Shown here: piece by piece, positions 52,002 through 61,149 of the stretch
How the letters are laid out: each line of letters opens with the position of its first letter
Numbering within the stretch: the stretch's first letter is position 1
Origin: Paracoccaceae bacterium
GTDB lineage: Bacteria > Pseudomonadota > Alphaproteobacteria > Rhodobacterales > Rhodobacteraceae
Reading direction: 5' to 3'
NCBI GenBank assembly: GCA_016938875.1
Contig: JAFGTV010000001.1
Coordinates: forward strand, 92,634 to 156,633
DNA: 64,000 nucleotides
The notes under the pieces: generated by a model
Seen by the model: only the letters and a program-made list of their open reading frames with translations
What the model was told of the DNA's origin: nothing
Databases searched by the model: none
Made by a program: the position numbers and the translations under genes

Positions 52002-53333
52002 TCAGACAGTGTCGAGATAAAGCGCGCTTTGCGCCTCGTCGTCCAGTTCCGCGATGCGCCGCGCCTCTTGCCGCTTGGTCATGGTCAGGTTGCGGATCAG
52101 CCCGCGCGGGAACAGCCGCGCCATGCGCGCGCTGCCCTCGAAGGTATCGATCGCGGTGGCCCAGTCGGCGGGCAGTTGCGGCAGATCCTGGCCATAGGCG
52201 TTGCCGGTGATCGGCGGCGGCGGGCTCAGCCCTTCCTCGATGCCTTGCAGGGCGGCGCCCAGCACGGCGGCGATCATCAGATAGGGGTTGATGTCGCCCC
52301 CCGCCACGCGGTGTTCGATCCGGCGCGCACGCGGGCTGCCGCCGGGAATGCGGATCGCGGCGGTGCGGTTTTCATGGGCCCAGCAAATGCCGGTGGGGGC
52401 ATGCACGCCCGGCACCAGCCGGTCATAGCTGTTGGCATGGGGCGCCAGGATCAGCGTCATGTCGGGCATCGCCGCCAGGCACCCCGCCACCGCCTGGCGC
52501 AGCACGCCCGATCCCTGCGGCCCGCCATCGTCGAAGATGTTGTTGCCGTTGCTGTCGAGCACCGAGAAATGCATGTGCAGACCGTTGCCCGCATGATCGG
52601 GATAGGGCTTGGCCATGAAGCTGCCGGCAAAGCCGTGTTTGCGCGCCAGCCCCTTGACCAGCATCTTGAACAGCCAGGTGTCGTCGGCGGCCTTCATCGC
52701 GGGGCCATGCATCAGGTTGATCTCGAACTGGCCCATCCCGGCCTCGGAAATCGCGGCATCGGCGGGGATATCCATCGCCTCGCACGCGTCATAGAGGTCG
52801 GTGAAAAAGTCGTCGAACGCGTCCAGCGTGCGCAGGCTGAGGATCTCTGCCGCCTCGCGCCGTTTGCCCGAGCGCGGCGAGCGCGGCGCGTGCAACTCGT
52901 CGTCGCTGTCGTCGATCAGGTAGAATTCCAGCTCTGTCGCGACCTGGGGCGACCAGCCGCGCGCGGCATAGGCGTTCAGCACCCGCGTCAGCGCATGGCG
53001 CGGACAGCCGTCAAAGGGCGCGCCATCCTCGGAAAACATCCACAGCGGCAACAGCGCGGTCGGTGCATCCAGCCACGGCATCGGAACAAAGCCCCGTTCG
53101 GTCGGGCGCAGCACGCCATCAGCGTCGCCGGTTTCAAAGACCAGCGGGCTGCCCTCGATATCCTCGCCCCAGATATCCAGGTTGAGAACCGACAGCGGAA
53201 AGCGGGTTCCCTCCTCCTCGACCTTGCCGGCAAAGCGGGTAGGCAGGCGTTTGCCCCGGGCCTGTCCGTTCAGATCGCAGGCGGCCACACGGATCGTGCG
53301 CACATGGGGATTGTCGCGCAGCCATTCACTCAT
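52002..53333 (-). CDS. Glutamine synthetase-family ligase, copy 2
   Basis: 443 residues, same fold and motifs as its neighbour but clearly divergent: VATELEFYL, EAGMGQFEINL, GNGLHMHFSV, NRTAAIRIPG and EHRVAGGDINPYL. The N-terminus starts directly with RTIRVAACDLNGQARGKRLP. The two copies may handle different amines or form a mixed complex. Its ATG overlaps the permease stop as ATGA, tying it to the transporter. Confidence 0.88.
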   Translation of the reverse strand: MSEWLRDNPHVRTIRVAACDLNGQARGKRLPTRFAGKVEEEGTRFPLSVLNLDIWGEDIEGSPLVFETGDADGVLRPTERGFVPMPWLDAPTALLPLWMFSEDGAPFDGCPRHALTRVLNAYAARGWSPQVATELEFYLIDDSDDELHAPRSPRSGKRREAAEILSLRTLDAFDDFFTDLYDACEAMDIPADAAISEAGMGQFEINLMHGPAMKAADDTWLFKMLVKGLARKHGFAGSFMAKPYPDHAGNGLHMHFSVLDSNGNNIFDDGGPQGSGVLRQAVAGCLAAMPDMTLILAPHANSYDRLVPGVHAPTGICWAHENRTAAIRIPGGSPRARRIEHRVAGGDINPYLMIAAVLGAALQGIEEGLSPPPPITGNAYGQDLPQLPADWATAIDTFEGSARMARLFPRGLIRNLTMTKRQEARRIAELDDEAQSALYLDTV

Positions 53334-54169
53334 CTGATCACCTGTGGGCGGAACCGGATCGGGCGGCGCGCCTCGCGCGGCAGATGCCGGTTCAGACGCC
53401 GGTTGACGAAACTAGAGATCGTGATGACGACCAGGGTCAGCAGGATGAAATAGAACGCCACGATCGGATAGGGGATAAACGGGTTGAACGTCTTGTCCGC
53501 GAAATAGCTGGCATAGTAAAGCGCGTCGCCCTTTTGCTGCCACGCCGGAAAGCCCGAGAAATAGACCAGCGTCGTGGCGTGAAAGAGAAAGATCGCCTCG
53601 TTGGTATAGGCCGGCCAGGCCAGCCGCAGCATGGTGGGCCAGATCACCCGGCGAAACTTGTGCCAGCCGGTCATGCCATAGGCATCCGCCGCCTCGATAT
53701 CGCCCTTGGGCACCGAGCGCAGCGCGCCGTAGAAAATCTCGGCCGTATAGGCGGACGTGTTCAGAAACAGCACGATCAGCGCCCCGGCCCAGGCCCGCGT
53801 CAGCCAGCGCGTATCGGCGGTGATCTCGGTAAAGATCAGGTTGAGCTCGATCCCCGATTTGGGCAGCAGCACAAAGGCCTCGTAGGCCAGAAAGAACTGG
53901 ATGAAGAGCGGCGAGCCGCGAAACACGAAGATGAACCATTCCGCCGGTTTGCGGATGATCCACAGCCGGTTGGCCCGCGCCACGGCCACGGCGGTGGCCA
54001 GGAAAAAGCCGAACAAGAGCGCGAACACCCCGAAATAGATGTTCCAGATCAGGCCAGAGCCGATCAGCGTGAACTGTTCGCACAGCGTGAAATCAGAGCG
54101 CGGCAACAACCGCTCGCCCATCCCGATCGAGCGCAGGGCATAGTCCTGAACCGTCTGTGCGCAACTCAT
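53330..54169 (-). CDS. ABC transporter permease, polar amino-acid type (HisM-like)
   Basis: 279 residues, with an N-terminal soluble stretch, about five membrane helices, and the permease EAA loop in AYGMTGWHKFRRVIWPTMLR. Family members pair with a second permease to form the channel. Both ends overlap neighbours (ATGA), one with the other permease and one with the second ligase, a strong sign of a single operon. The likely cargo is a basic amino acid, polyamine or opine-like compound. Confidence 0.9.
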   Translation of the reverse strand: MSCAQTVQDYALRSIGMGERLLPRSDFTLCEQFTLIGSGLIWNIYFGVFALLFGFFLATAVAVARANRLWIIRKPAEWFIFVFRGSPLFIQFFLAYEAFVLLPKSGIELNLIFTEITADTRWLTRAWAGALIVLFLNTSAYTAEIFYGALRSVPKGDIEAADAYGMTGWHKFRRVIWPTMLRLAWPAYTNEAIFLFHATTLVYFSGFPAWQQKGDALYYASYFADKTFNPFIPYPIVAFYFILLTLVVITISSFVNRRLNRHLPREARRPIRFRPQVIR

Positions 54170-55053
54170 CCGGCGGCCTTTCGCTGTGCTTCGCCTGCCA
54201 GCGTCGCCTGGCCACGGGACAGTTTCACCGTCACCCGGCCCAGCACGATTTCCGACAGCTTGGTCAGGCTCAGGTAGAACACCAGCAGCCCGAGGAAGTA
54301 ATAGAGCCGCCAGTCGGGATGCGGATAGGCATAGATCGAGGTTTTCGACCCGCCCAGTTCGCGCGCCCAGTAAACGATGTCCTCGACCCCCAGCAGGAAC
54401 AGCAAGGGTGTCGCCTTGATCAGGATCATCCACAGGTTCGACAGCCCCGGCAACGCATAGACCCACATCTGCGGCACCAGGATGCGCCAGAAGCTTTGGC
54501 GTTCGGTCATGCCATAGGCCTGGGCGGTTTCCATCTGGGCGTGGGGCACGGCGCGCATCGCGCCGAACAGCACGTTGGCCGCAAAGGCGCCGAACACCAC
54601 CGAAAAGGCCAGCACCGCCAGGAAGAAGCCATAGGTTTCATGCACCCATTGCGGGCTGGTCGACAGCGGCAGCTTGGCCTGGGCGCAGACCACGAAATCG
54701 GATCCCTGGCGGATCGGTTCCTGCCAGTCGGGGCACTTGACCTTGTGGCGCATCCACTCCAGGCCCTGGTCCAGCGCGATCGGCACGAAAAGGAAAAAGG
54801 CGATGTCGGGAATGCCGCGCACCATCGCCGTATATCCCTTGCCCAGCAGGCGCAGCGGCAAGAACCGCGCGCGCGCCGCCATGGCCCCGCTGAACCCGAA
54901 CAACAGCGCCGTGGGCGCCGTGATCGCCAGCAGGATCATCACCGTCCCGAAAGAGGTATAGAATCCCAGGTGCTTGCCGCTGGTCAGATAGCAGGCAAGC
55001 CAGGATATCCCCTCAAGGGCGGATGGGTCTGAGCAAGAGTTGAACATATCCAT
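54166..55053 (-). CDS. ABC transporter permease, polar amino-acid type (HisQ-like)
   Basis: 295 residues with about five or six membrane helices. The EAA loop reads AYGMTERQSFWRILVPQMWV. A periplasmic loop with two cysteines (VKCPDWQEPI and DFVVCAQAK) is distinctive. The start at 55053 (MDMFNS) has no ordinary ribosome site; a hairpin with a T-tract ends two bases before it. It follows the binding-protein gene with 42 bases in between. Confidence 0.88.
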   Translation of the reverse strand: MDMFNSCSDPSALEGISWLACYLTSGKHLGFYTSFGTVMILLAITAPTALLFGFSGAMAARARFLPLRLLGKGYTAMVRGIPDIAFFLFVPIALDQGLEWMRHKVKCPDWQEPIRQGSDFVVCAQAKLPLSTSPQWVHETYGFFLAVLAFSVVFGAFAANVLFGAMRAVPHAQMETAQAYGMTERQSFWRILVPQMWVYALPGLSNLWMILIKATPLLFLLGVEDIVYWARELGGSKTSIYAYPHPDWRLYYFLGLLVFYLSLTKLSEIVLGRVTVKLSRGQATLAGEAQRKAAG

Positions 55054-55054
55054 G

Positions 55055-55085
55055 AAAACGGCGGGGCCACCCAAGCGGCCCCGCC
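55055..55085 (-). terminator. Hairpin with T-tract between the binding protein and permease genes
   Basis: GGCGGGGCC (55060-55068) pairs with GGCCCCGCC (55077-55085); on the minus strand the stem is followed by GTTTTC, next to the permease ATG. It likely stops part of the transcripts, giving more binding protein than permease. Confidence 0.75.
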
Positions 55086-55095
55086 TGTCATCCCA

Positions 55096-55830
55096 TCAGA
55101 ACCGGGGCGATTCTTCGCCCAGCCACTTGACGATCATCTCGTTCAGGGTGCCGTCGTCCTTCATCGACTGGATTGCGGCGCTGAACTTGTCGCGCAGTTC
55201 GGGATCGGATTCGCGCAAGGCCATGCCGATGCCGCCGCCCAGCGGCACGTCATCGCCGACAAAGACCATCTCGCCGCCCGATTCCGCGACGATCGTCGAC
55301 AGGAAATCCTTGTCGGCCATCACCGCGTCGGCCTCGCCGTTACGCACGGCGGCCACGGTTTCGTCGGGGGTGGGGAATTCCAGCAGCGTCGCGCCGGTGT
55401 CCACGACATGGTTGGCCTGGATCGTGCCGGTCTGGGCTGCGACCACGCCGCCCTCGATATCGGCATCCTCGCTGAGCGCGGCATAGGCCGACGGCGAGGG
55501 GGGGGTGTAGTTCTGGGTAAAGTCCACCACCTCGTCACGCTCGGGCGTGATGCTCATGCCCGCGATGATCGCGTCATAGTTGCCCGACACCAGGTTGGGG
55601 ATGATCGAATCCCAGTCATTGGTGACCCATTCGCAGGTCAGCTCGGCGCGCGCGCACAGCTCGTCGCCCAGCTCGCGCTCGAACCCGTCGACCTCGCCGT
55701 TGTCATTGATGAAGTTATACGGAGGGTATGCGCCCTCGGTGCCCAGGCGGACGGTCATCGAGTGGCTCGCCGCAAGGGTCATCCCCGCGCTCAGCGCCAG
55801 CACCGCGGTGCCAAGGATCAGTTTTTTCAT
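55096..55830 (-). CDS. Periplasmic solute-binding protein, SBP_bac_3 (amino-acid) family
   Basis: 244 residues with a signal peptide (MKKLILGTAVLALSAGMTLA). The SBP family 3 core is clear: LGTEGAYPPYNFINDNGEVD, FERELGDELCARA, WDSIIPNLVSGNYDAIIAGM and TPERDEVVDFTQNY. The two cysteines Cys-x5-Cys (LCARAELTCEW) resemble the HisJ/LAO disulfide region. It captures the substrate for the adjacent permeases; the ligand is unknown but polar or basic amino acids are typical. Confidence 0.92.
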   Translation of the reverse strand: MKKLILGTAVLALSAGMTLAASHSMTVRLGTEGAYPPYNFINDNGEVDGFERELGDELCARAELTCEWVTNDWDSIIPNLVSGNYDAIIAGMSITPERDEVVDFTQNYTPPSPSAYAALSEDADIEGGVVAAQTGTIQANHVVDTGATLLEFPTPDETVAAVRNGEADAVMADKDFLSTIVAESGGEMVFVGDDVPLGGGIGMALRESDPELRDKFSAAIQSMKDDGTLNEMIVKWLGEESPRF

Positions 55831-55889
55831 CGTCTACTCCCGTGTCATTTGTGGCGTGGCCCGATGGGCGTGCCGGTTGTTGCGCGGCC

Positions 55890-56669
55890 TCAGGCCGCGG
55901 TGGTTGCACTCAGAAATTGTTGCAGGCGTTCGGACTTCGGGGCGCCGAACAGTTGTTCGGGCGGGCCCTCTTCCTCGATCAGGCCTTGATGCAGAAACAC
56001 CACGTGGTCGGATACGTCGGCGGCCAGGCGCATGTCATGGGTGACCAGCATCATCGTGCGGCCTTCTTCGGCCAGCACCTTGATGACGCGCACCACCTCT
56101 TGCTGCAACTCGGGGTCCAGCGCCGAGGTGGGTTCGTCGAACAACAGCGCGCGCGGTTCCATCGCCAGGGCGCGCGCGATGGCGGCGCGCTGTTGCTGCC
56201 CCCCCGAAAGCTGCGCGGGGTAGGCGTCGCATTTGTCGCCGATGCCGACCTTGTCCAGCAGGGCGCGGGCGCGGGTTTCGACCACGCCGCGATCCTCGCC
56301 CAGGACGGTGACCGGGGCCTCCATCACGTTTTGCAGGATCGACATGTGGGACCACAGGTTGAACTGCTGAAAGACCATCGACAGGTTGGTGCGGATACGG
56401 ATCACCTGGGCCCGGTCGGCGGGATGGCGGTGCGGACCCGCGCCGCGCCATGTCACAGGCTCGCCCTCGAACAGGATATCGCCCTGCTGGCTGTCCTCTA
56501 GCAGGTTGGCACAGCGCAAGAGCGTGGACTTGCCAGACCCGGATGACCCGATGAGCGAGACCACATCCCCCTTTTTCGCGGTGATGCTGACACCCTTGAG
56601 AACCTCAAGCGCGCCGTAACTCTTGTGGAGGTCACGGATTTCCAGAACGGGTGGGTTCAATTGTGTCAC
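55890..56669 (-). CDS. ABC transporter ATP-binding protein, polar amino-acid type (HisP/GlnQ-like)
   Basis: 259 residues: Walker A IGSSGSGKST, the Q-loop VFQQFNLWSHMS, signature LSGGQQQR, Walker B ALLFDEPTSALDP and the H-loop LVTHDMR. It starts at a GTG (56669; MTQLNPPVLEIRDLHKSYG). It is the first gene of the operon, 59 bases before the binding-protein gene. The 160-base gap upstream should hold the promoter; nothing specific was recognised there. Confidence 0.94.
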   Translation of the reverse strand: MTQLNPPVLEIRDLHKSYGALEVLKGVSITAKKGDVVSLIGSSGSGKSTLLRCANLLEDSQQGDILFEGEPVTWRGAGPHRHPADRAQVIRIRTNLSMVFQQFNLWSHMSILQNVMEAPVTVLGEDRGVVETRARALLDKVGIGDKCDAYPAQLSGGQQQRAAIARALAMEPRALLFDEPTSALDPELQQEVVRVIKVLAEEGRTMMLVTHDMRLAADVSDHVVFLHQGLIEEEGPPEQLFGAPKSERLQQFLSATTAA

Positions 56670-56830
56670 GCGGGCTGCGTCTCTTGATGGATACGGCACC
56701 GGAGTAGGGCGCGATTCCACAGGGATTGCAACGGGGGCGCGACGATTTTCCATGCAATTGCACAGGATTTGGGCGCCCAGCCCCCGGATGGGGCGATCAG
56801 CGGTTTTATTAGCGCTGTTTGGACGTGCGA

Positions 56831-57274
56831 TCAGGCGTTCCGGCCCTCGGCGCGGTGACGGGCCAGGGCGCTGTCGCGATCGTTCACGCCCAGCAGATTG
56901 GCCACCAGGCGCAGCATCGCGTCCTCTTCCTGGTCGCGGATGCCATCGGCCAGCACCACGTCCCACAGGGCCTCGACCACGGCCTCGCGGTCCTCATAGG
57001 CGACCGCGTCCTTGATCGCGCGGGTAAAGCGCACGGTATCCGGGGCCTCGGCCTCCAACTGCTCGGCCTGCTGGCGCAGGGACAGGGCGGCGGGGCCATC
57101 CAGGCCATAGCGTTTGGCCAGGATGCGTTCGATCCGGGCGGTCTCTTCGTGGGTGTATTCCCCGTCCGAGCGCGCGATGCGCACCAAGAGCGCGCCCAAG
57201 GCCAGGCGGGCGCCGGCATCGGGCAGGGGGGCGGGCTGGGGCTGAATCAGCCTTGTCAGGAAATCTGCAAACAT
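56831..57274 (-). CDS. TerB-family protein
   Basis: 147 residues, acidic and helical: LALGALLVRIARSDGEYTHE and IRDQEEDAMLRLVANLLGVN resemble the TerB metal-binding bundle (SDGExxxxE). TerB proteins bind divalent metals and are linked to stress and tellurite resistance; no ter operon is present. It starts 42 bases after the DUF1330 stop and is the last gene of the pyrG unit. Confidence 0.88.
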   Translation of the reverse strand: MFADFLTRLIQPQPAPLPDAGARLALGALLVRIARSDGEYTHEETARIERILAKRYGLDGPAALSLRQQAEQLEAEAPDTVRFTRAIKDAVAYEDREAVVEALWDVVLADGIRDQEEDAMLRLVANLLGVNDRDSALARHRAEGRNA

Positions 57275-57316
57275 GGACCCGATATAGGCCTCGGTCGTGC
57301 GCGGGAAAAGGCGGAT

Positions 57317-57610
57317 TCAGTCGCCGTAGCCCTCGACGATCACCAGATCGCCGTCCGAAACCGGATCGCGCAGCGCCTTGGCGGCCTGATAGGCGGGGCT
57401 GTCATAGCAGGCCTGCGCGGCGGCAAGGCTGGGAAATTCGATCACGACGGTGCGTTTGCGCGCCTGCCCCTCGCGCAGCTGCTGATCGCCGCCGCGCACC
57501 AGGAACCGCGCGCCGAATTCGGCGAAGGGGGCGGCGTTGGCGGCCTTGTAGCGTTCATACGTCTCGGCGTCGCGCACATCGACATGGGCAACCCAATAGG
57601 CTTTGGGCAT
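57317..57610 (-). CDS. DUF1330-family protein
   Basis: 97 residues in the ferredoxin-like DUF1330 fold: MPKAYWVAHVDVRDAETYER, FLVRGGDQQLREGQ and VVIEFPSLAAAQACYDSPAY. Function is unknown; it may be a dimeric alpha-beta barrel protein. It starts 18 bases after the stop of the secreted protein gene, so it belongs to the pyrG operon. Confidence 0.92.
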   Translation of the reverse strand: MPKAYWVAHVDVRDAETYERYKAANAAPFAEFGARFLVRGGDQQLREGQARKRTVVIEFPSLAAAQACYDSPAYQAAKALRDPVSDGDLVIVEGYGD

Positions 57611-57628
57611 TGGTTTTCTCCCTTGGGG

Positions 57629-58342
57629 TCAGCCGGTCAGGGGGACGCAGCCAAAGCGGATATCGTCGATCGCGATGCCCCCCTTGTCCAGGTTGGTGAT
57701 CGTCACACCGGCAATATCGGCCAGATTGTCGGGCCGTGCAAACCCGTACCCGGTGATGCCGCCGCCGGGCAGGTGCCGGATGCGGTCGATCCGGGCACCG
57801 TCGCGGGCATAAAAGGCAAAGGTCACATTGCCGCGATGGGCGCTGTTGCTGCCCAGGGCGTCGACATATTCGGTGTGAATCCGCACCGCCAGCGCACAGG
57901 TATCGCGGGCGAACAGGATCGCCACCACCCCTTCGCCGCGGGCCTCGGGGACGGGCCAACCCAGCGGACCCAGCGGATAAAGCGCGTTCGAGCGGAACGC
58001 GCGGTGGAACGACACGCTCAGCCCCGCGCCCGGCGCGCCGGGTTCCAGCCGCAGCGGGGGGGTGGGCAGACCGTCCAGCGTGTCATGCTGGCCATCTTGC
58101 GGGCCCGTCACGGTCAGCAGGGTCTGGCCCACGAACCGCTCGCCCAGCCGCGCGCCGGGGGCGGCATAGCCATGGGACAGATCATGGCCCGGCTCGGGCA
58201 AAGCGGGCAGGTCGTTGAAATCCACCCGCCCCGTCAGGCTGGGGGCCAGCGCATCATAGGGCAGCTCTTGCAGCGGCGGTGCCGCGCTGGCGGGCAGGGC
58301 CAGCGCCATCAGAACCATGGCAAGGGCTGTCCGCGCCGTCAC
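57629..58342 (-). CDS. Secreted protein of unknown function, coupled to pyrG
   Basis: 237 residues. A signal peptide is seen ([18 protein letters not shown], with AP after it). The rest is a beta-rich exported domain, [20 protein letters not shown] to [15 protein letters not shown]; the C-terminal [16 protein letters not shown] looks like a carbohydrate-binding or PEP-CTERM-type sandwich domain, but I do not recognise the family. The GTG at 58342 overlaps the pyrG stop as GTGA, which fixes the start and gives a sensible signal peptide. Confidence 0.75.
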   Translation of the reverse strand: MTARTALAMVLMALALPASAAPPLQELPYDALAPSLTGRVDFNDLPALPEPGHDLSHGYAAPGARLGERFVGQTLLTVTGPQDGQHDTLDGLPTPPLRLEPGAPGAGLSVSFHRAFRSNALYPLGPLGWPVPEARGEGVVAILFARDTCALAVRIHTEYVDALGSNSAHRGNVTFAFYARDGARIDRIRHLPGGGITGYGFARPDNLADIAGVTITNLDKGGIAIDDIRFGCVPLTG

Positions 58343-59982
58343 ACCAACCGCGAGGTTTCCACCGCGGCGCGCACGAAATCGGCGAACAGCGGATGGGGGG
58401 CAAAGGGTTTGGATTTCAGCTCGGGGTGGAACTGCACGCCGATGAACCAGCGGTGATCCTTCCACTCGACGATCTCGGGCAGGCGACCGTCGGGGGACAT
58501 GCCGGAAAAGACCAGGCCCTGTTCCTCCAGCTTGTCGCGGTACTTGATGTCCACCTCGTAGCGGTGGCGGTGGCGTTCCTCGATCACGGTCGAGCCATAG
58601 ATCTCCGCAACCTTGGACCCTTTGGTCAGATGGGCGGTATAGCTGCCCAGACGCATTGTGCCGCCCTTGTCGTCATCTGTGCGGCGCTGCACCTTGGCGT
58701 TGCCCTGCACCCATTCCTTGAGGTGATAAACCACCGGGGTAAAGCGTTTCGCCCCGGCCTCGTGGTCGAACTCTTCGGACCCGGCATCGGGCAGGTGGGC
58801 GACGTTGCGCGCAGCCTCGATCACCGCCATCTGCATGCCCAGACAGATCCCCAGATACGGGATGTCGCGGGTGCGGGCGAATTCGGCGGCCTTTATCTTG
58901 CCCTCGGTTCCGCGCTCGCCAAAGCCGCCGGGCACCAGGATCGCGTCGAACCCCTCCAGCCAGGGCGAGGGATCCTCGCGCTCGAAGATCTCGGCGTCGA
59001 TCCACTCGGCCTTGACGCGGACGCGGTTGGCCATGCCGCCATGGGTCAGCGCCTCGGCGATGGATTTATAGGCGTCCTCCAGCTGGGTGTATTTGCCCAC
59101 GATGGCGATGCGCACCTCGCCCTCGGCGTTAAAGACGCGGTCCGACACGTCCTCCCACCGGGTGAGGTCGGGCTTCGGTGCGGGGCTGATCTGAAACGCG
59201 TCCAGCACCGCCTGGTCCATTCCCTCGCGGTGATAGGCCAGCGGCGCCTCGTAGATAGATTTCAGGTCCTGGGCGGCAATCACGCTGTCGGGGCGCACGT
59301 TGCAGAACAACGCCAGTTTTTCACGTTCCTTGGCCGGAATCGGCCCCTCGGAGCGGCACACCAGCACGTCGGGCGCGATGCCGATCGAGCGCAATTCCTT
59401 GACCGAGTGCTGGGTCGGCTTGGTCTTCAGCTCGCCCGAGGCCTTGATATAGGGCAACAGCGTCAGGTGCATGAAGATGCATTCGCCCCGCGGCTTGTCC
59501 TGGGAAAACTGGCGGATCGCCTCAAAGAAGGGCAGCCCCTCGATATCGCCGACCGTGCCGCCGATTTCGCATAGCATGAAATCCACCTCATCCTCGCCGA
59601 TCGAGATGAAGTCCTTGATTTCATTGGTAACGTGGGGGATCACCTGGATCGTCTTTCCCAGGTAGTCGCCGCGGCGTTCCTTTTCCAGCACGGTGGAATA
59701 GATGCGCCCCGAACTGACCGAGTCGGTCATCCGCGCGGCCACCCCGGTAAAGCGTTCGTAATGGCCCAGGTCCAGGTCGGTTTCCGCCCCGTCATCGGTG
59801 ACGAAGACCTCACCGTGTTCAAACGGGCTCATCGTGCCGGGATCGACGTTCAGATAGGGGTCCAGCTTGCGCAAGCGCACCGAAAAGCCGCGCGCCTGCA
59901 ACAGCGCCCCAAGGGCCGCCGAGGCCAACCCCTTGCCCAGCGACGACACAACCCCGCCCGTAATGAAAATGAACCGTGCCAT
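58339..59982 (-). CDS. pyrG: CTP synthase
   Basis: PyrG makes CTP from UTP, ATP and glutamine. The 547-residue protein starts [18 protein letters not shown] (synthetase P-loop) and ends in a GATase domain with [18 protein letters not shown] (Cys) and [10 protein letters not shown] (His, Glu). The ATG at 59982 is used rather than an upstream frame extension. It lies downstream of secG with a 180-base gap, as is usual in this group, and overlaps the next gene by GTGA. Confidence 0.97.
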   Translation of the reverse strand: MARFIFITGGVVSSLGKGLASAALGALLQARGFSVRLRKLDPYLNVDPGTMSPFEHGEVFVTDDGAETDLDLGHYERFTGVAARMTDSVSSGRIYSTVLEKERRGDYLGKTIQVIPHVTNEIKDFISIGEDEVDFMLCEIGGTVGDIEGLPFFEAIRQFSQDKPRGECIFMHLTLLPYIKASGELKTKPTQHSVKELRSIGIAPDVLVCRSEGPIPAKEREKLALFCNVRPDSVIAAQDLKSIYEAPLAYHREGMDQAVLDAFQISPAPKPDLTRWEDVSDRVFNAEGEVRIAIVGKYTQLEDAYKSIAEALTHGGMANRVRVKAEWIDAEIFEREDPSPWLEGFDAILVPGGFGERGTEGKIKAAEFARTRDIPYLGICLGMQMAVIEAARNVAHLPDAGSEEFDHEAGAKRFTPVVYHLKEWVQGNAKVQRRTDDDKGGTMRLGSYTAHLTKGSKVAEIYGSTVIEERHRHRYEVDIKYRDKLEEQGLVFSGMSPDGRLPEIVEWKDHRWFIGVQFHPELKSKPFAPHPLFADFVRAAVETSRLV

Positions 59983-60162
59983 GTGGCTGGCGCCCCCCGT
60001 GATTGTCGCTTGGTGCAATGTTCGACTCGGCATCGGAATACCGCAGCATCACGGGATTTGAGATATAGCGGATTCGCAAAGAGGCCGCAACAGACCGCAA
60101 GATGCTGGGGCGGCAAAGCCGCCCAAATCAAACCCTAGTGGTGTTCGATCTATGTTTTCAGC

Positions 60163-60543
60163 TTAGTCCGCGCGCGGTGGCGGCAGCGGCGCACCGCTGG
60201 GCGCGACCGGTGCGGGGGGCAGCAGCCCCTCGGCATCGGTGGCCGGGGCGGTCGTCTCGGGGACCTCGGGCGCTGCGGCCGCGGGGGCCTGGCGGCTGAT
60301 CCGGTCGACGACCGATGTGCCTGCGGAATTCTCCGCGGCGATGATGGTCAGGGTGATCGACGTGCCGATAAAGGCGATGGCGAAAAGCCAGGTCAGCTTG
60401 CCCATCGGCGTCGCAGCGGCGCGGCCGGTGATTGCACCGCCCCCGCCCATGCCCAGGCCGCCGCCCTCGGAGCGTTGCAAGAGAACCACCCCGATCAGGC
60501 AGAGCGCCAGGATCAGATGCACGATGAGAATGACGTTTTCCAT
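60163..60543 (-). CDS. secG: Preprotein translocase subunit SecG
   Basis: 126 residues. Two membrane helices (ENVILIVHLILALCLIGVVL and MGKLTWLFAIAFIGTSITLT) flank the conserved loop QRSEGGGLGMGGGGAITGRA. SecG is the small third subunit of the SecYEG channel. A long alanine/proline-rich tail is common in alphaproteobacteria. It is 64 bases after the DUF6524-like gene and upstream of pyrG. Confidence 0.96.
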   Translation of the reverse strand: MENVILIVHLILALCLIGVVLLQRSEGGGLGMGGGGAITGRAAATPMGKLTWLFAIAFIGTSITLTIIAAENSAGTSVVDRISRQAPAAAAPEVPETTAPATDAEGLLPPAPVAPSGAPLPPPRAD

Positions 60544-60607
60544 AAGGAGCGGCCCCGGTCTGGTTTGGGCGTGTACCTAAGCCGAACCGGGCTTGCCCGC
60601 AACCCCT

Positions 60608-61006
60608 TCACGCGTCCACGTCGTCCACATCCGCCTGACCCGAGATGCGCCGACGCACCCGGCTCCAGTTCAGGCCGATGCCCAGCACCAGCGAGGCCGC
60701 CAGGATACCCAGCCATATGTTCATGTCGGCATTGTCCGGCGACAGCCAGCCCTGGTCCAGCAAGAACCATGTCAGCGCGCCGAACAGCGCCACGATCAGG
60801 ATCATGCCGAACGGCCCGATGGAACGCAGGGTCGCACGCAAATAGATGATGTAGCCGATCACCAGAATCAGCCCCAGCAACAACGTCAGCGGCATCTGGT
60901 CCGCAAACGCGCCCTGGGCCCAGGTGACGTAATTAAAGGTGGTCGGGTTATAGGTGGCGGCCAACAGGATGAAGGCAAACACCCAGCGCAACAAGAAGCC
61001 GGACAT
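60608..61006 (-). CDS. Small membrane protein, DUF6524-like
   Basis: 132 residues with about four membrane helices: [60 protein letters not shown] and [20 protein letters not shown]. The start resembles what I recall as DUF6524, which I cannot verify. It has an acidic tail (ADVDDVDA). It is upstream of secG on the same strand and divergent from purA. Confidence 0.78.
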   Translation of the reverse strand: MSGFLLRWVFAFILLAATYNPTTFNYVTWAQGAFADQMPLTLLLGLILVIGYIIYLRATLRSIGPFGMILIVALFGALTWFLLDQGWLSPDNADMNIWLGILAASLVLGIGLNWSRVRRRISGQADVDDVDA

Positions 61007-61149
61007 CGAAGTTCTCCGTTATTGTCAGTGACGAGTCGCGACCGAGTGTACCCCCGCACCCCCCCCCTTGCGGCGAAAATGTGGTTTGCCTCAACGTCGC
61101 AGGCAGGTATACGAACGCGGGTTTGCAGGCATCAACGCAAGGAACGTTC

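Noticed and set aside
60108..60124. Terminator between secG and pyrG
   Set aside because: GGGCGGC-AAA-GCCGCCC is a good stem but neither strand has a T-tract after it, and the loop is only three bases.
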